The position numbers and the translations under genes are program-made. This document shows, piece by piece, positions 1 through 6,576 of a stretch of 64,000 nt of DNA. The notes below the pieces were generated by a model that was given only the letters and a program-made list of their open reading frames with translations, did not search any database and was not told the DNA's origin. Positions within the stretch are counted from its first letter, which is position 1. Each line of letters opens with the position of its first letter. The stretch comes from Luteibacter jiangsuensis (GTDB lineage Bacteria; Pseudomonadota; Gammaproteobacteria; Xanthomonadales; Rhodanobacteraceae). The DNA is taken from NCBI RefSeq assembly GCF_011742555.1, contig NZ_JAAQQR010000004.1, positions 62,001 through 126,000 of the forward strand, in the 5' to 3' direction.

Positions 1-510
1 GCCGCCGGAGAAGAAAGAGGTGAGGTAAACGAGGCGGGCGGGACCGCCCTCCTGCGGGTAGACGAAGAGGTCGGCCTTGCCGTTCTCGGGTTTGGCCAGT
101 CCGCTGACGAACGAACTCGACTGCTTGACCAGCAGCGCCACCGCCTGGCTCTTGTCGAAGCGCGGCGTGACGGAGGCGAGATCCACCTGCAGCTCGGACG
201 ACACGACGCCATTGGCGACCAGCGCATTCCCCTGCGCGTCCTGCTCCACCGCGATGCTGTGGCCGAAAACCGGCACGCCCTTGAAGGTCTGCTGCATGCG
301 CACCGTGGTCGTGCCACGCACCGTCGGGGCCGCGGATTGCGCGACGAAGCCGTTGTCGGACGACAGGCCGAGACGCACGGCCAGTTGCGAGACAGGGGTC
401 GAACCGAGGTTTTGCGCGCGCAAGGCCTGCTGGGTGGCCGCTCCTGCCGTCGACGCGGCCACGATGGCCAGCGAGGCGGCCAGGAGTTTCAAGCGAACTT
501 GGTTTGCCAT
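1..510 (-). CDS. Secreted M4 (thermolysin-like) metallopeptidase, N-terminal part only
   Basis: The first 170 codons of a gene that runs off the left edge of the window. The product starts with a Sec signal peptide (charged start, hydrophobic core around residues 8-22, AGA-type cleavage near 24). It continues with the propeptide typical of thermolysin/pseudolysin-type proteases: an FTP-like segment containing VRMQQTFKGVPVFGHSIAV (residues about 69-87), then a PepSY-like segment ending in a LVYLTSFF motif near the break. In this family the propeptide folds and inhibits the zinc protease until it is secreted and cleaved off. The catalytic HExxH domain lies outside the window, so the family call rests on the propeptide. 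The start is fixed by a strong GGAGGAGG site a few bases before the ATG. It is divergent from the DUF4279 gene; the long gap between them holds a striking palindrome. Confidence 0.8.
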   Translation of the reverse strand, partial: MANQVRLKLLAASLAIVAASTAGAATQQALRAQNLGSTPVSQLAVRLGLSSDNGFVAQSAAPTVRGTTTVRMQQTFKGVPVFGHSIAVEQDAQGNALVANGVVSSELQVDLASVTPRFDKSQAVALLVKQSSSFVSGLAKPENGKADLFVYPQEGGPARLVYLTSFFSGG

Positions 511-848
511 TACGTTCCTCCTCCTGGAATGGGCCGCACGAAGCCATTGCGGCCGTGGGGACCACATTCCGAACGATATGAATTCGCGCCGTGGCGCGAT
601 GCCCGTTGCACTGCGGCCCCGTGTGGTCGCCTGCCGTCCCCTCCTCCTGCTCCCTCGGAAACCGGCCTGGACCTTCACCCGCGGAACCGACCTTCGTTCT
701 CCCTGCCGAAGGTCACGGTCAACCTAGCGCAAGAACTCGCGGTCGACTACCTAGGGATTTCCCTAGGGACACGCCCCCTAGGGACACTGGCGCAAAAACA
801 CGCGATGCTAGTACGCCACCACCAACGAACCCCGGGAGAGGAAAACGG
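511..848. other. Divergent intergenic region, M4 peptidase / DUF4279
   Basis: 338 bases without a supportable gene. The left part is an ordinary upstream region of the peptidase with its ribosome binding site. The right part contains clustered CCTAGGGA repeats, listed separately. Nothing else recognisable was found. Confidence 0.6.
750..784. promoter_or_regulatory. Perfect inverted repeat CTAGGGATTTCCCTAG plus a third CCTAGGGA copy
   Basis: Bases 751-766 form two 7-base arms (CTAGGGA and TCCCTAG) around a 2-base centre. CCTAGGGA is read at 750-757, 762-769 and 777-784, a spacing of 12 and 15 bases. The cluster ends 65 bases before the DUF4279 start and about 240 bases before the M4 peptidase start. 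The shape is that of a dimeric regulator binding site; the regulator is unknown. Confidence 0.5.
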
Positions 849-1301
849 ATGAGTGTCACCTCCGATATCGACGGCGACCTCAGGCGGCTCACCCCGTCCG
901 TGCGGGCTGCATTCCGGCTGACGTCGGAACGGCACCCGCTGGAACGGCTGCTCACGGAGATCGCACTCCCCGGAGCGACCACCTGGCAGAAAGGCGAGAG
1001 CATTGCGTCGTCGGATCTGCAACGCCGCACCAACGGCTGGTGCGTGGAGTTGCCCTGGCAGCGCACCTACATGCTCGACGGCCCGCTGACGGAGTTGCTG
1101 GCCGTGCTCGCGCCCGGGCGCGACGACATCGTGGCGGCGATTCATGCGCTCGAACTCGACGCGCACGTGGGTCTGCATGTGCGCATGTATGGCCAGGAGG
1201 TACCGGCCTGTCTGTTTTCGCCGGCCAGCATCAAGGCCCTGGCGGCTTATGGCGCGTCGCTCGAGGTCGGCATCGTTCCTTCCGAAACGCCCGAACGCTG
1301 A
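849..1301 (+). CDS. DUF4279-like protein
   Basis: A soluble 150-residue protein without signal peptide or membrane segment. It resembles DUF4279: a central WQKGE segment (residues about 42-46) and the alternating strand/helix pattern of that small family, of unknown function. The ATG at 849 is preferred over upstream in-frame starts because a GGGAGAGG site lies 5-10 bases before it and the upstream extension is low-quality Arg/Pro-rich sequence. It is monocistronic: the next gene is convergent and begins 11 bases after its stop. The clustered CCTAGGGA palindromes sit 65-100 bases upstream, suggesting regulated expression. Family assignment is by eye and moderate. Confidence 0.65.
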   Translation: MSVTSDIDGDLRRLTPSVRAAFRLTSERHPLERLLTEIALPGATTWQKGESIASSDLQRRTNGWCVELPWQRTYMLDGPLTELLAVLAPGRDDIVAAIHALELDAHVGLHVRMYGQEVPACLFSPASIKALAAYGASLEVGIVPSETPER

Positions 1302-1312
1302 GGCGAAGCGTT

Positions 1313-1870
1313 TCAGAGCATGCCGGTTTCGAGCTTCGCCGCGTCGGACATCATCGAGTGGTTCCACGGCGGGTCGAACACGAGGTCGACGTCCGCTTCC
1401 ATCACCGTGGGAATGATTTCGAGCTTGGTCCGCACGTCGTCGACGAGGATGTCGCCCATGCCACAGCCCGGGGCGGTGAGGGTCATCTTCACGTAGACCT
1501 TTCGACCGCCCTCGTCGCCGGTTTCCAGGCTCACGTCGTAGACGAGGCCCAGTTCCACCACGTTGATGGGAATTTCCGGATCGAAACAGGTGCGCAGCTG
1601 CTGCCACACCAGCTTCTCGACGTCCTCGTCGGAGGCATCGTCCGGCAGCTCGATGGGTTTCGGCGGCTCCTTGCCGAGCGCGTCGGCGTCGTTGCCCGCG
1701 ATACGGAACAGGTTGCCTTCCACGTACACGGTGAAGCTGCCGCCGAGGGCCTGCGTGATGTAGCCGATCTGTCCGGCCGGAAGCGTCACCGTCTCGCCCT
1801 GCGGAACCATGACCGCGTGGCAGTCGCGCTCGAGGGTGAAGGGCTCGCTGCTGAGGCTGAAACCGCTCAT
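1313..1870 (-). CDS. sufT: SufT-type Fe-S cluster maturation protein (DUF59/MIP18 family)
   Basis: A 185-residue cytosolic protein of the SufT type. The N-terminal half is a small beta domain specific to SufT. The C-terminal half is a MIP18/DUF59 domain with the signature DPEIPINVVELGLVYDV (residues about 98-114) and the conserved TAPGCGMGD segment holding the reactive cysteine (about 140-148). SufT helps load iron-sulfur clusters onto client proteins. The SUF operon itself is not in the window, so this copy is separate from it. I chose the second in-frame ATG (MSGFSL) because it matches the usual family start; the 14-residue extension upstream looks non-coding. Divergent from the membrane-protein gene at 2006. 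Confidence 0.85.
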   Translation of the reverse strand: MSGFSLSSEPFTLERDCHAVMVPQGETVTLPAGQIGYITQALGGSFTVYVEGNLFRIAGNDADALGKEPPKPIELPDDASDEDVEKLVWQQLRTCFDPEIPINVVELGLVYDVSLETGDEGGRKVYVKMTLTAPGCGMGDILVDDVRTKLEIIPTVMEADVDLVFDPPWNHSMMSDAAKLETGML

Positions 1871-2005
1871 TGCTGTCCTGTAAAGGCCGCCGGGCGGCCG
1901 CAAAGTCGTCAATTATGCCCTAGGTCGGGGCGGCGGCCGGCCCCCTCAAGAGCGCGAAGCTGCCATGGCCGCTATCATGCCCGCTTTGCCCGCCGTCACG
2001 ATCCG

Positions 2006-2494
2006 ATGTCCGATCCGACCCACCCCCACCAGGCCGGGCGTTCCACGCTCGCCGGATTCCTCTTCGGCATCGTCTGTGCCGCGATGTTCGGCTTCGCCGT
2101 GGGCGCGGTGTGGATGCTTCCGTCGATGATGTTCGGCCGCGCGTTGCCTGCCCTGGTACTGCCGGCCGGGTGGGTGCTGGGCATCGTGACGAGGCGCTGG
2201 CTGGGCTTCCGCGGCATTGCGGGCGCCTTTCTGGCCGCGGGCGCCACGTTGCTGGCGGCTGCCTATACTGCCTGCCTCGTCGCCGCGGCCACCATCGCCG
2301 GCATGATGGGCATCGGGCTCGCCCAGGCCATGAGCGACGCCGGCCCGGCCATGCTCGTGGCGCTGGCGCGCCTCGCCCAGGGCCCGGGCGACATCCTGCT
2401 GGCCTTTGCCGGCGCCGCCCTCGCGGCCATGGTGGCCTGGCCGTTGCGGGCCCATAAATCCAGGCACCCGGAAGATATTGCCTCGAACGGGTAG
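2006..2494 (+). CDS. Hypothetical integral membrane protein, about four helices
   Basis: 162 residues, largely hydrophobic. Hydrophobic segments lie near residues 15-37, 46-60, 68-100 and 135-155, with small polar connections, consistent with four or five membrane helices. No motif was recognised, so no function is proposed. The start MSDPTHPHQ is the first ATG giving a short polar head before the first helix. The stop lies 46 bases upstream of the ECF sigma factor start, so it could share a transcript with the sigma operon, but nothing in the sequence proves this. Confidence 0.6.
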   Translation: MSDPTHPHQAGRSTLAGFLFGIVCAAMFGFAVGAVWMLPSMMFGRALPALVLPAGWVLGIVTRRWLGFRGIAGAFLAAGATLLAAAYTACLVAAATIAGMMGIGLAQAMSDAGPAMLVALARLAQGPGDILLAFAGAALAAMVAWPLRAHKSRHPEDIASNG

Positions 2495-2540
2495 TCAACC
2501 GGCGGTCGCCCACCGCGTTTACCGGAGTGAACCAGGCCGT

Positions 2541-3164
2541 ATGGAGCACGAGGATGCCGAGACCGACGATGCGGAGAAGGGCGTGAACGCCTCGCTCGCG
2601 CTCGACAGCGCATCGCTTGAGGACCTGCGCGAGGTTCCCGCGACCATGGACGCGTTCCTGGCCGCCATCGAACGCCGGGCCTGGCGCATGGCCGAGATCC
2701 ACCTGGGCAACCGCGAGGACGCGCTGGACGCGGTGCAGGACGCCATGCTGAGGCTCGTGCACCACTACAGCGACAAGCCGTCCGGTGAATGGACCCCACT
2801 GTTCTGGGGCATCCTGCGCCGGCGTATCGTCGACCTGCAGCGGCGCCGCAAGGTGCGTTCGATCGTGGTGGGCTGGCTGGGCGGCGGCAAGGACGACGAT
2901 GGCGACGAGCTACCCCAGTGGGAGCCCGCCGACGAAAGTCCCGAACCGTCCGCAAGATTGCAGGATTCGCAGGCTTACGCGGACATCGTCGCGGCCCTGC
3001 GCAACCTGCCGCGCCGGCAGCGCGAAGCCTTCGTGCTTCGCATCATGGAAGGCCTGGACGTCGCCGAGACGGCGGTGGCCATGGGCTGCTCGGACGGCAG
3101 TGTGAAGACTCACCTTTCGCGCGCGATGCATGCGCTGCGCGGTCAACTGGAGGCATGGCGATGA
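2541..3164 (+). CDS. ECF-type RNA polymerase sigma factor
   Basis: 207 residues with the two ECF sigma domains. Region 2 spans about residues 35-100 and includes REDALDAVQDAMLRLV (core-binding helix). A charged, Gly/Glu-rich linker follows (about 112-138). Region 4 (about 145-200) has LPRRQREAFVLRIMEGLDVAETA followed by the DNA-reading helix CSDGSVKTHLSRAMHALR. There is no anti-sigma motif in the protein itself. Its stop overlaps the start of the next gene in an ATGA arrangement, pointing to a translationally coupled sigma/anti-sigma-like pair. An alternative start 14 codons downstream (GTG) cannot be excluded. Family call is secure; the regulon is unknown. Confidence 0.88.
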   Translation: MEHEDAETDDAEKGVNASLALDSASLEDLREVPATMDAFLAAIERRAWRMAEIHLGNREDALDAVQDAMLRLVHHYSDKPSGEWTPLFWGILRRRIVDLQRRRKVRSIVVGWLGGGKDDDGDELPQWEPADESPEPSARLQDSQAYADIVAALRNLPRRQREAFVLRIMEGLDVAETAVAMGCSDGSVKTHLSRAMHALRGQLEAWR

Positions 3165-3532
3165 GCCAGCACGATCAGGAACTCGAACGCCGCGCCAGGA
3201 ACCTCTACCTGCGCGCCAGCCGGGACATCGATCCGGTCATCGCGGGACGCCTGCGCGCGGCGCGGCGCACGGCGCTGGCCCGGCCGCACGCCTCGGCCGC
3301 GCGGCGCCTGTTGCTGCCCGCCGGGGCATTTGCCGTGCTCGCCCTCGCCACGCTCATGGTGTGGCAGCCGGGCGGCGGTCCGCCGTCGCCCACCGTGGTC
3401 GCCCAGCCGGGCGACAGCGAGCCCAACGACTTGCCGCCCGACGCCGACAGCGCCGACCCCGCTCTTTACAAGGACCTCCAGTTCTACAGCTGGCTGGCCT
3501 ACAACGACACCCGTTCCTCGTCCCGAAAGTGA
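3161..3532 (+). CDS. DUF3619-like single-pass membrane protein, possible anti-sigma partner
   Basis: 123 residues: a cytoplasmic N-terminal part rich in Arg/Ala (residues 1-45, with ERRARNLYLRAS), one membrane segment (about 50-66) and an acidic, proline-rich outer tail ending in a YKDLQFYSWL motif. The N-terminal pattern (Leu-Arg-Ala-Ala-Arg repeats before the helix) and that aromatic tail resemble DUF3619 proteins, which commonly follow ECF sigma genes. The ATG overlaps the sigma factor stop by four bases, and its own stop overlaps the next start (TGATG). A role as membrane anchor for the sigma factor is inferred from position and topology only. Confidence 0.65.
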   Translation: MSQHDQELERRARNLYLRASRDIDPVIAGRLRAARRTALARPHASAARRLLLPAGAFAVLALATLMVWQPGGGPPSPTVVAQPGDSEPNDLPPDADSADPALYKDLQFYSWLAYNDTRSSSRK

Positions 3533-4095
3533 TGCCCATGCGCCGCGCCCCGCTCGTCCTCGCCCTGTTGCTCGCGCTCGCGGCACCGCATGCCGCCATG
3601 GCGCAGGATCGCCCGCCGCCGCCACCGCCGCCGGGTCAGGCCGGACCGCCGCCCATGCCCGCCCCGCGGCCATGGAGCGCGCTGTCGGCTGACGAGAAGG
3701 ACATCCTTGCGCCGCTCGCACACGACTGGGACACGTTCCCGCCGCAGCGACAGTCGAAAATGCTCGACAAGGCGCAACGGTGGCGCGGGCTGCCGCCCGA
3801 GCGCCGTGCCGAGATCCGCGAACGCATCGAGCGCTGGCAGCACATGACGCCGGAGGAACGTGCCGAGGCGCGTCGCAATCGGCAGAAGTTCCAGGACCTC
3901 TCGCCGGAACAGCGGCAGAAGCTGCACGACGCCTTCGAGCGCTTCCGCAACCTTCCCCCCGCCCAGCGTCAGGCGCTCATGGACCGGTGGCAGAGCCAGT
4001 CGCCCGAGCAACGCCGCGACGCGGTCGATCACCTGGGCCCGAACGACGCCCTGCCGCCGCCGCCCGACGATCACCGGCCGCCCGGCCATCCTTAG
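3532..4095 (+). CDS. DUF3106 periplasmic protein
   Basis: 187 residues with a clear Sec signal peptide (hydrophobic residues 6-22, cleavage after AMA) followed by a proline-rich linker (about 25-45). Then come several repeats of the DUF3106 pattern: short helices carrying W/F-x-x-L-P-P-E-x-R/Q (for example WRGLPPERRAEIRERIERW, FQDLSPEQRQKL, FRNLPPAQRQAL). The repeats suggest an all-helical, highly charged periplasmic protein. It is the third gene of a sigma/membrane/periplasm trio with overlapping starts and stops, so it may be the signal-sensing or output component. The biochemical function of DUF3106 is unknown. The tail is proline- and histidine-rich. Confidence 0.75.
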   Translation: MPMRRAPLVLALLLALAAPHAAMAQDRPPPPPPPGQAGPPPMPAPRPWSALSADEKDILAPLAHDWDTFPPQRQSKMLDKAQRWRGLPPERRAEIRERIERWQHMTPEERAEARRNRQKFQDLSPEQRQKLHDAFERFRNLPPAQRQALMDRWQSQSPEQRRDAVDHLGPNDALPPPPDDHRPPGHP

Positions 4096-4105
4096 GCGGC
4101 CCTGC

Positions 4106-4186
4106 GGGGGCCGTTTCAGCGGCGATGGGTGTTCGCGGCAAGGTTGCCCGCTGCCGCGGGATCGCCGGCAGAGCCGGCTCCCACAC
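4106..4186 (+). repeat. REP-like palindromic element, copy 1
   Basis: Roughly 80-bp inverted repeat after the DUF3106 stop: a degenerate arm (CCGTTTCAGCGGCGAT), a centre with CCCGCTGCCGCGGG, and an arm ending GCCGGCTCCCACA. It can fold into a long hairpin and may serve as the operon terminator. Confidence 0.8.
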
Positions 4187-4236
4187 AAAGCAGTCTGGCT
4201 CCCGCAAGGCCTGGCGGGGTCCGGTAAACTGCGCGA

Positions 4237-4803
4237 ATGACCGATCTCGCCTTCCTCGATGCCCGCCGTTCCGTGCCTTCGCGCCAGCTCGGCGAGCCTG
4301 CTCCCGATGATGCCACCCTGCGCCGCCTGATCGAGGCCGCGCTGCGCGTGCCCGACCACGGCAAGCTCGTTCCCTTCCGTATCCGCATCCTGCGGGGCGA
4401 AGCGAAACTCGCCTTCGGCCGCAAGCTCGCGAAGATTGCCGAAGAGGCAAACCCCGATCTTTCCGAAGCGAAGCGGGAGAAGGAACGGCACCGCTATGAA
4501 CATGCGCCGCTGGTGCTGGTGGTGTCGGCGAAAATCGACGACGAGAGCAAGGTGCCCGAGATCGAACAGACCCTCACGGCCGGTTGCGTCGCGTACAACC
4601 TCCTGCTGGGTGCGCAGGCGCTCGGATACGGCGCGCAGTGGCTCACGGGTTGGGCGGCCTACGACCGCGACGTGGCGAAGCTGCTCGGCATGAAGAAACG
4701 CGAGCACATCGTCGGCTTCATCCACATCGGCACGCCCGCGATGGAAGCGCCCGAGCGCGATCGTCCCTCGTACGACGACGTCGCCAGCGTGTGGCAGCCG
4801 TGA
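4237..4803 (+). CDS. Nitroreductase family protein (YdjA-like)
   Basis: 188 residues, the length of compact single-domain nitroreductases of the YdjA type, which bind FMN and reduce nitro or related substrates with NAD(P)H. Visible family features: the FMN phosphate-binding RRSVPSRQL segment (residues 10-18), RVPDHGKLVPFRIRIL (37-52), and the C-terminal AQALGYGAQWLTGW and IVGFIHIGTP segments (about 128-141 and 160-169) that line the cofactor pocket. The physiological substrate is not deducible. Its stop overlaps the GTG start of the exonuclease gene (GTGA), so the two are probably co-translated. Confidence 0.85.
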   Translation: MTDLAFLDARRSVPSRQLGEPAPDDATLRRLIEAALRVPDHGKLVPFRIRILRGEAKLAFGRKLAKIAEEANPDLSEAKREKERHRYEHAPLVLVVSAKIDDESKVPEIEQTLTAGCVAYNLLLGAQALGYGAQWLTGWAAYDRDVAKLLGMKKREHIVGFIHIGTPAMEAPERDRPSYDDVASVWQP

Positions 4804-5690
4804 GCGGCGACTCCCTCGTCCACCTCGTGGACGGCAGCCTGTACGTGTTCCGCGCCTGGCATTCCATGCCTGACGAGTTCCACGACCATGAGGGCGAGCC
4901 GGTCAATGCGGTGCACGGCTTCACCCGCTTCCTCTGCGAATTGCTGGAGCGCAGCCGCGCCGAGCACATCGCCGTCGCGTTCGACGCGTCGCTCACCACC
5001 TCGTTCCGCAACGCGATCTATCCTGCCTACAAGGCCAATCGCGAACTGCCACCCCCGCAGCTGGTGCGCCAGTTCGCGCTGTGCCGGGAGATCTCGGCGG
5101 CGCTGGGGCTCACCGTGCTCAACGACCACCAGTACGAGGCCGACGATCTCATCGGCAGCGCCTTGTGGGGCTTGCGCTCGCACGGTTTCCGCGGCGTGAT
5201 CGTTTCCGCGGACAAGGACTTCGGCCAGTTGCTCGGCGAATCCGACGAGCAATGGGACTTCGCAAAGAACGTCCGCTGGGGCGCCGCCGGCGTCTTCGAG
5301 CGGATGGGAGTGCATCCGCATCAGGTCGCCGATTATCTGGCCCTCTGCGGCGATGCCGTGGACAACATCCCCGGCGTACCGGGCATTGGCGCCAAGACGG
5401 CCTCGGCACTGCTTGCGCACTTCGGCAGCCTGGACAACATCCTCGAGCGTGTGGACGAAGTGCCGTACCTGCGCATCCGCGGCGCGGCCGCCTGCGCCGC
5501 CCGCCTGCGCGAGCACGCGGAGCAGGCCCTGCTCTGCCGCCGCCTGACCCGCATCGCCCTGGACATTGCCGTGGCAGAAACCGCGGATGCGCTGACCCGG
5601 CGCGCCGGCGACGCCGCCTCCGTCGACGACCTCTGCGAACGCATCCGCTTCGGCCCGATGACGCGCACGCGGCTAAAGGCGCTGATCTGA
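4800..5690 (+). CDS. 5'-3' exonuclease / flap endonuclease, Pol I N-terminal type
   Basis: 296 residues matching the stand-alone 5'-3' exonuclease domain related to DNA polymerase I and ExoIX. Metal-binding and helical-arch motifs are present in order: VDGSLYVFRA (residues about 10-19), VAFDASLTTSFRN with YPAYKANRE (about 58-81), YEADDLIGSAL (about 108-118), VSADKDFGQLL (about 134-144) and the helix-hairpin-helix GDAVDNIPGVPGIGAKTA (about 184-201). All expected acidic residues are visible, so it should be active. The GTG start overlaps the nitroreductase stop; the longer in-frame reading would lie inside that gene. Probable role: removal of flaps or primers. A REP element follows the stop directly. 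Confidence 0.85.
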   Translation: MSGDSLVHLVDGSLYVFRAWHSMPDEFHDHEGEPVNAVHGFTRFLCELLERSRAEHIAVAFDASLTTSFRNAIYPAYKANRELPPPQLVRQFALCREISAALGLTVLNDHQYEADDLIGSALWGLRSHGFRGVIVSADKDFGQLLGESDEQWDFAKNVRWGAAGVFERMGVHPHQVADYLALCGDAVDNIPGVPGIGAKTASALLAHFGSLDNILERVDEVPYLRIRGAAACAARLREHAEQALLCRRLTRIALDIAVAETADALTRRAGDAASVDDLCERIRFGPMTRTRLKALI

Positions 5691-5692
5691 GC

Positions 5693-5774
5693 TGTGGGAG
5701 CCGCTTCAGCGGCGATTCCGCGGCAGCGGGCAAGCCAGCCTCAAGCACCCATCGCCGCTGAAGCGGCTCCCACA
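5693..5774 (-). repeat. REP-like palindromic element, copy 2
   Basis: Inverted repeat with two identical outer arms (GTGGGAGCCGCTTCAGCGG and its complement) around a centre containing CGCGGCAGCGGG. Lies directly after the exonuclease stop. One of two copies in the window where both arms are of the CTTCAGCGG type. Confidence 0.85.
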
Positions 5775-5881
5775 CAAAGCCGGCAAGCCGCGGGCGACTA
5801 GCGGACCTCCACGCGGATACAACGTCACACAGGCGCGATACCCTTGACCGGATACTTCGTTGTCCCGCCAAGGAGCCGCCC

Positions 5882-6466
5882 ATGAAGAACAGCCCGCTGC
5901 CGCATGCCTCCCCCGTTCCCGACGACGCTTCCGCGCCGGAGGAGACGCTGTACACCGGCAAATGGCTGACCTTGAAGCAGCGCGGGCGCTGGGAATATGC
6001 CGTACGCAACAATCCGCGCGGCGCGGTGATCATCCTGGCGGTCACGCCCGAGGACAAGGTGGTTTTCGTGGAGCAATACCGCGTTTCCATCCTCGCCAAC
6101 ACCATCGAGATGCCGGCCGGCCTGGTGGGCGACATCGCCGGTTCGGAGGACGAGGACGTCCTGTTGGCCGCGCGTCGCGAACTGGAGGAAGAAACCGGCT
6201 ACGCCTGCGGACACATCGAATTCGTGCACGAGGGGCCCTCGTCGGCCGGCATGAGCACCGAGATGATCGCCTTCGCCCGCGCCTGGGATCTCGTAAAGGT
6301 CGGCAAGGGCGGCGGCGACGAGACCGAGAACATCGTTGTGCACGAAGTGCCGCGCGCCGAAGCGGGCCGCTGGCTGTTCGAGCGCGCCAAGGAGGGTTTC
6401 TCGATCGATGCCAAACTGTTCGCCGGACTCTGGTTCATCGAGCACCCGGACGCGCACATGCGCTGA
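5882..6466 (+). CDS. NUDIX hydrolase, ADP-ribose pyrophosphatase type
   Basis: 194 residues with an N-terminal strand region (YTGKWLTLKQRGRWEYAVR) and a NUDIX domain of the NudF/ADP-ribose pyrophosphatase style. The NUDIX core RRELEEETGY lies at residues about 98-107. The upstream glycine-to-glutamate loop of the NUDIX box looks one residue longer than the textbook spacing, so the exact box should be aligned before predicting activity. Such enzymes hydrolyse nucleoside diphosphates linked to another group, commonly ADP-ribose. The PAGLVGDIAG segment before the box supports the ADP-ribose/sugar-nucleotide group. The start ATG has an AAGGAG site 7 bases upstream. Monocistronic, 110 bases before dnaE. 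Confidence 0.82.
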   Translation: MKNSPLPHASPVPDDASAPEETLYTGKWLTLKQRGRWEYAVRNNPRGAVIILAVTPEDKVVFVEQYRVSILANTIEMPAGLVGDIAGSEDEDVLLAARRELEEETGYACGHIEFVHEGPSSAGMSTEMIAFARAWDLVKVGKGGGDETENIVVHEVPRAEAGRWLFERAKEGFSIDAKLFAGLWFIEHPDAHMR

Positions 6467-6576
6467 AGCTCGATACGGCCCTCCTACAGGCCGATTCCGC
6501 ACTTTCGTCCGCTGTCAATCTTGCTCCGCTTCCCGCCCCCGGTTAGCCTTCCCGATGGCCTGATCAGGCGCCGTCC

